Positions 63,592 through 64,000 of a stretch of DNA of 64,000 nt are shown here, piece by piece (the stretch's first letter is position 1; every line of letters starts with the position of its first letter). Position numbers and translations under genes: made by a program. The notes below the pieces were generated by a model. It ran no database searches and was not told where the DNA came from. It saw only the letters and a list, made by a program, of their open reading frames with translations. This stretch comes from DATFVA01 sp963747755 (GTDB taxonomy: Bacteria; Bacteroidota; Ignavibacteria; Ignavibacteriales; Ignavibacteriaceae). Location of the stretch: positions 62,001 through 126,000 of the forward strand of contig CAVVGK010000018.1 of assembly GCA_963747755.1 (NCBI GenBank), read 5' to 3'.

Positions 63592-64000
63592 TCAGGCTAA
63601 TCTTAAAGCTAGTCCTGCTGAAGGTGTAAACGAATTAAATTTTTCCGAAAAGCACCTGTTCTCAAACAGCCTGGGATTCGGTTTTATTTTTGCGAAAGGA
63701 TTGAAGTTAACAAAAGGGATATCAAGTTTCTCTCTTAGAGTCTCGACCATGGAGCCGGAGATTTCTTCCCCGCTTATATAGGCTGATTCAAGCATCTGCC
63801 TGCTGATATTAGGATGGCGGTCTGATTCAAGCTCCGAGGTTATATGTTTTACAATCTCTCCTGCATTATGAAGGTAATAGACTTTAAAGTAAACAGGTTT
63901 ACCCTGGTAGGAGAATATAACCGAAAGATGCTTTCCGGCAAGGAATACGCTTAAGATCAATCCTTTTTCAGAGACGGGATTAGTAGCGGTCAGAGCTCTT
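63592..64000 (-). CDS. PilM-like protein, C-terminal part (gene continues outside window)
   Basis: The frame is open to the window edge, so only the last 136 residues are seen. The end VNFNPFAKIKPNPRLFENR ... SFTPSAGLALRLA resembles the C-terminus of PilM/actin-like type IV pilus assembly proteins, where NPF and the final GLALR are conserved. PilM is a cytosolic ATP-binding scaffold that links the pilus motor to PilN. Without the N-terminal actin-fold part this stays a moderate call. Same strand as rsmD, 80 bases upstream of it. Confidence 0.5.
   Translation of the reverse strand, partial: RALTATNPVSEKGLILSVFLAGKHLSVIFSYQGKPVYFKVYYLHNAGEIVKHITSELESDRHPNISRQMLESAYISGEEISGSMVETLREKLDIPFVNFNPFAKIKPNPRLFENRCFSEKFNSFTPSAGLALRLA

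Noticed and set aside
1..64000. tRNA, rRNA, riboswitch, prophage or transposase genes
   Set aside because: Intergenic regions were read for cloverleaf ends, rRNA stretches and integrase or transposase motifs by eye. None was convincing; a covariance search was not possible.

Overview
The window looks like a chromosomal segment of a member of the Ignavibacteria (Bacteroidota/Chlorobi group). Four large secreted proteins end in a type IX secretion (T9SS) type A sorting domain with the YPNPFNP signature, a T9SS plug-family (DUF5103-like) gene is present, and two promoters fit the Bacteroidota TTG / TAnnTTTG pattern. No tRNA, rRNA, CRISPR array, transposase or phage module was recognised.

Layout. 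1-1628: agmatine-to-putrescine genes (aguB 3' part, aguA). 1768-4663: three-gene proton-translocating transhydrogenase (split pntA, pntB). 4789-14380: GT-C membrane protein, a small unknown cluster ending in a frameshifted T9SS plug gene, Gfo/Idh/MocA oxidoreductase, lipoprotein, ROK glucokinase, LptD-like protein and a NYN/YacP protein. 14561-16837: large T9SS cargo protein, followed by about 1 kb of non-coding DNA with three identical 163-bp repeats (16.9-17.8 kb). 17849-30079: mostly minus-strand housekeeping genes (mtaB, cmk-rpsA, dnaX, lon-msrC, acyl-CoA ligase) with suhB on the plus strand. 30568-43870: SDR, DUF488, lipoprotein, T9SS cargo, sucC, TPR protein, aroE, an aminotransferase, CDF transporter, coaD and a propeller lipoprotein. 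44315-59116: a curli island. 59226-64000: two more T9SS cargo proteins, rsmD and the 3' end of a PilM-like gene.

The curli island is the most coherent accessory system. A PAS histidine kinase and an NtrC-type sigma-54 activator precede a CheW-like orphan, a LysM-CsgE fusion, CsgF, and CsgG with a barrel-like C-terminal extension. Then come two curlin-repeat genes (csgA/csgB-like), a CsgH/CsgC-like chaperone gene, a propeller lipoprotein and a second kinase/regulator pair. Matching dyads with TTTTACC / GGTAAAA half-sites lie in the three intergenic regions around the first kinase pair and the CheW-like gene. In two of them the dyads stand about 60-80 bp upstream of GG-N10-GA sequences resembling sigma-54 promoters. 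This suggests, as inference, that the linked NtrC-type regulator controls curli secretion.

The two curlin genes and the chaperone gene carry many single-base frameshifts while keeping their amino-acid repeat motifs intact. This looks more like local sequence error than evolutionary decay. Another notable signal is a run of nine A in dnaX, followed in the -1 frame by an immediate stop. That arrangement would make a short gamma form by slippage.
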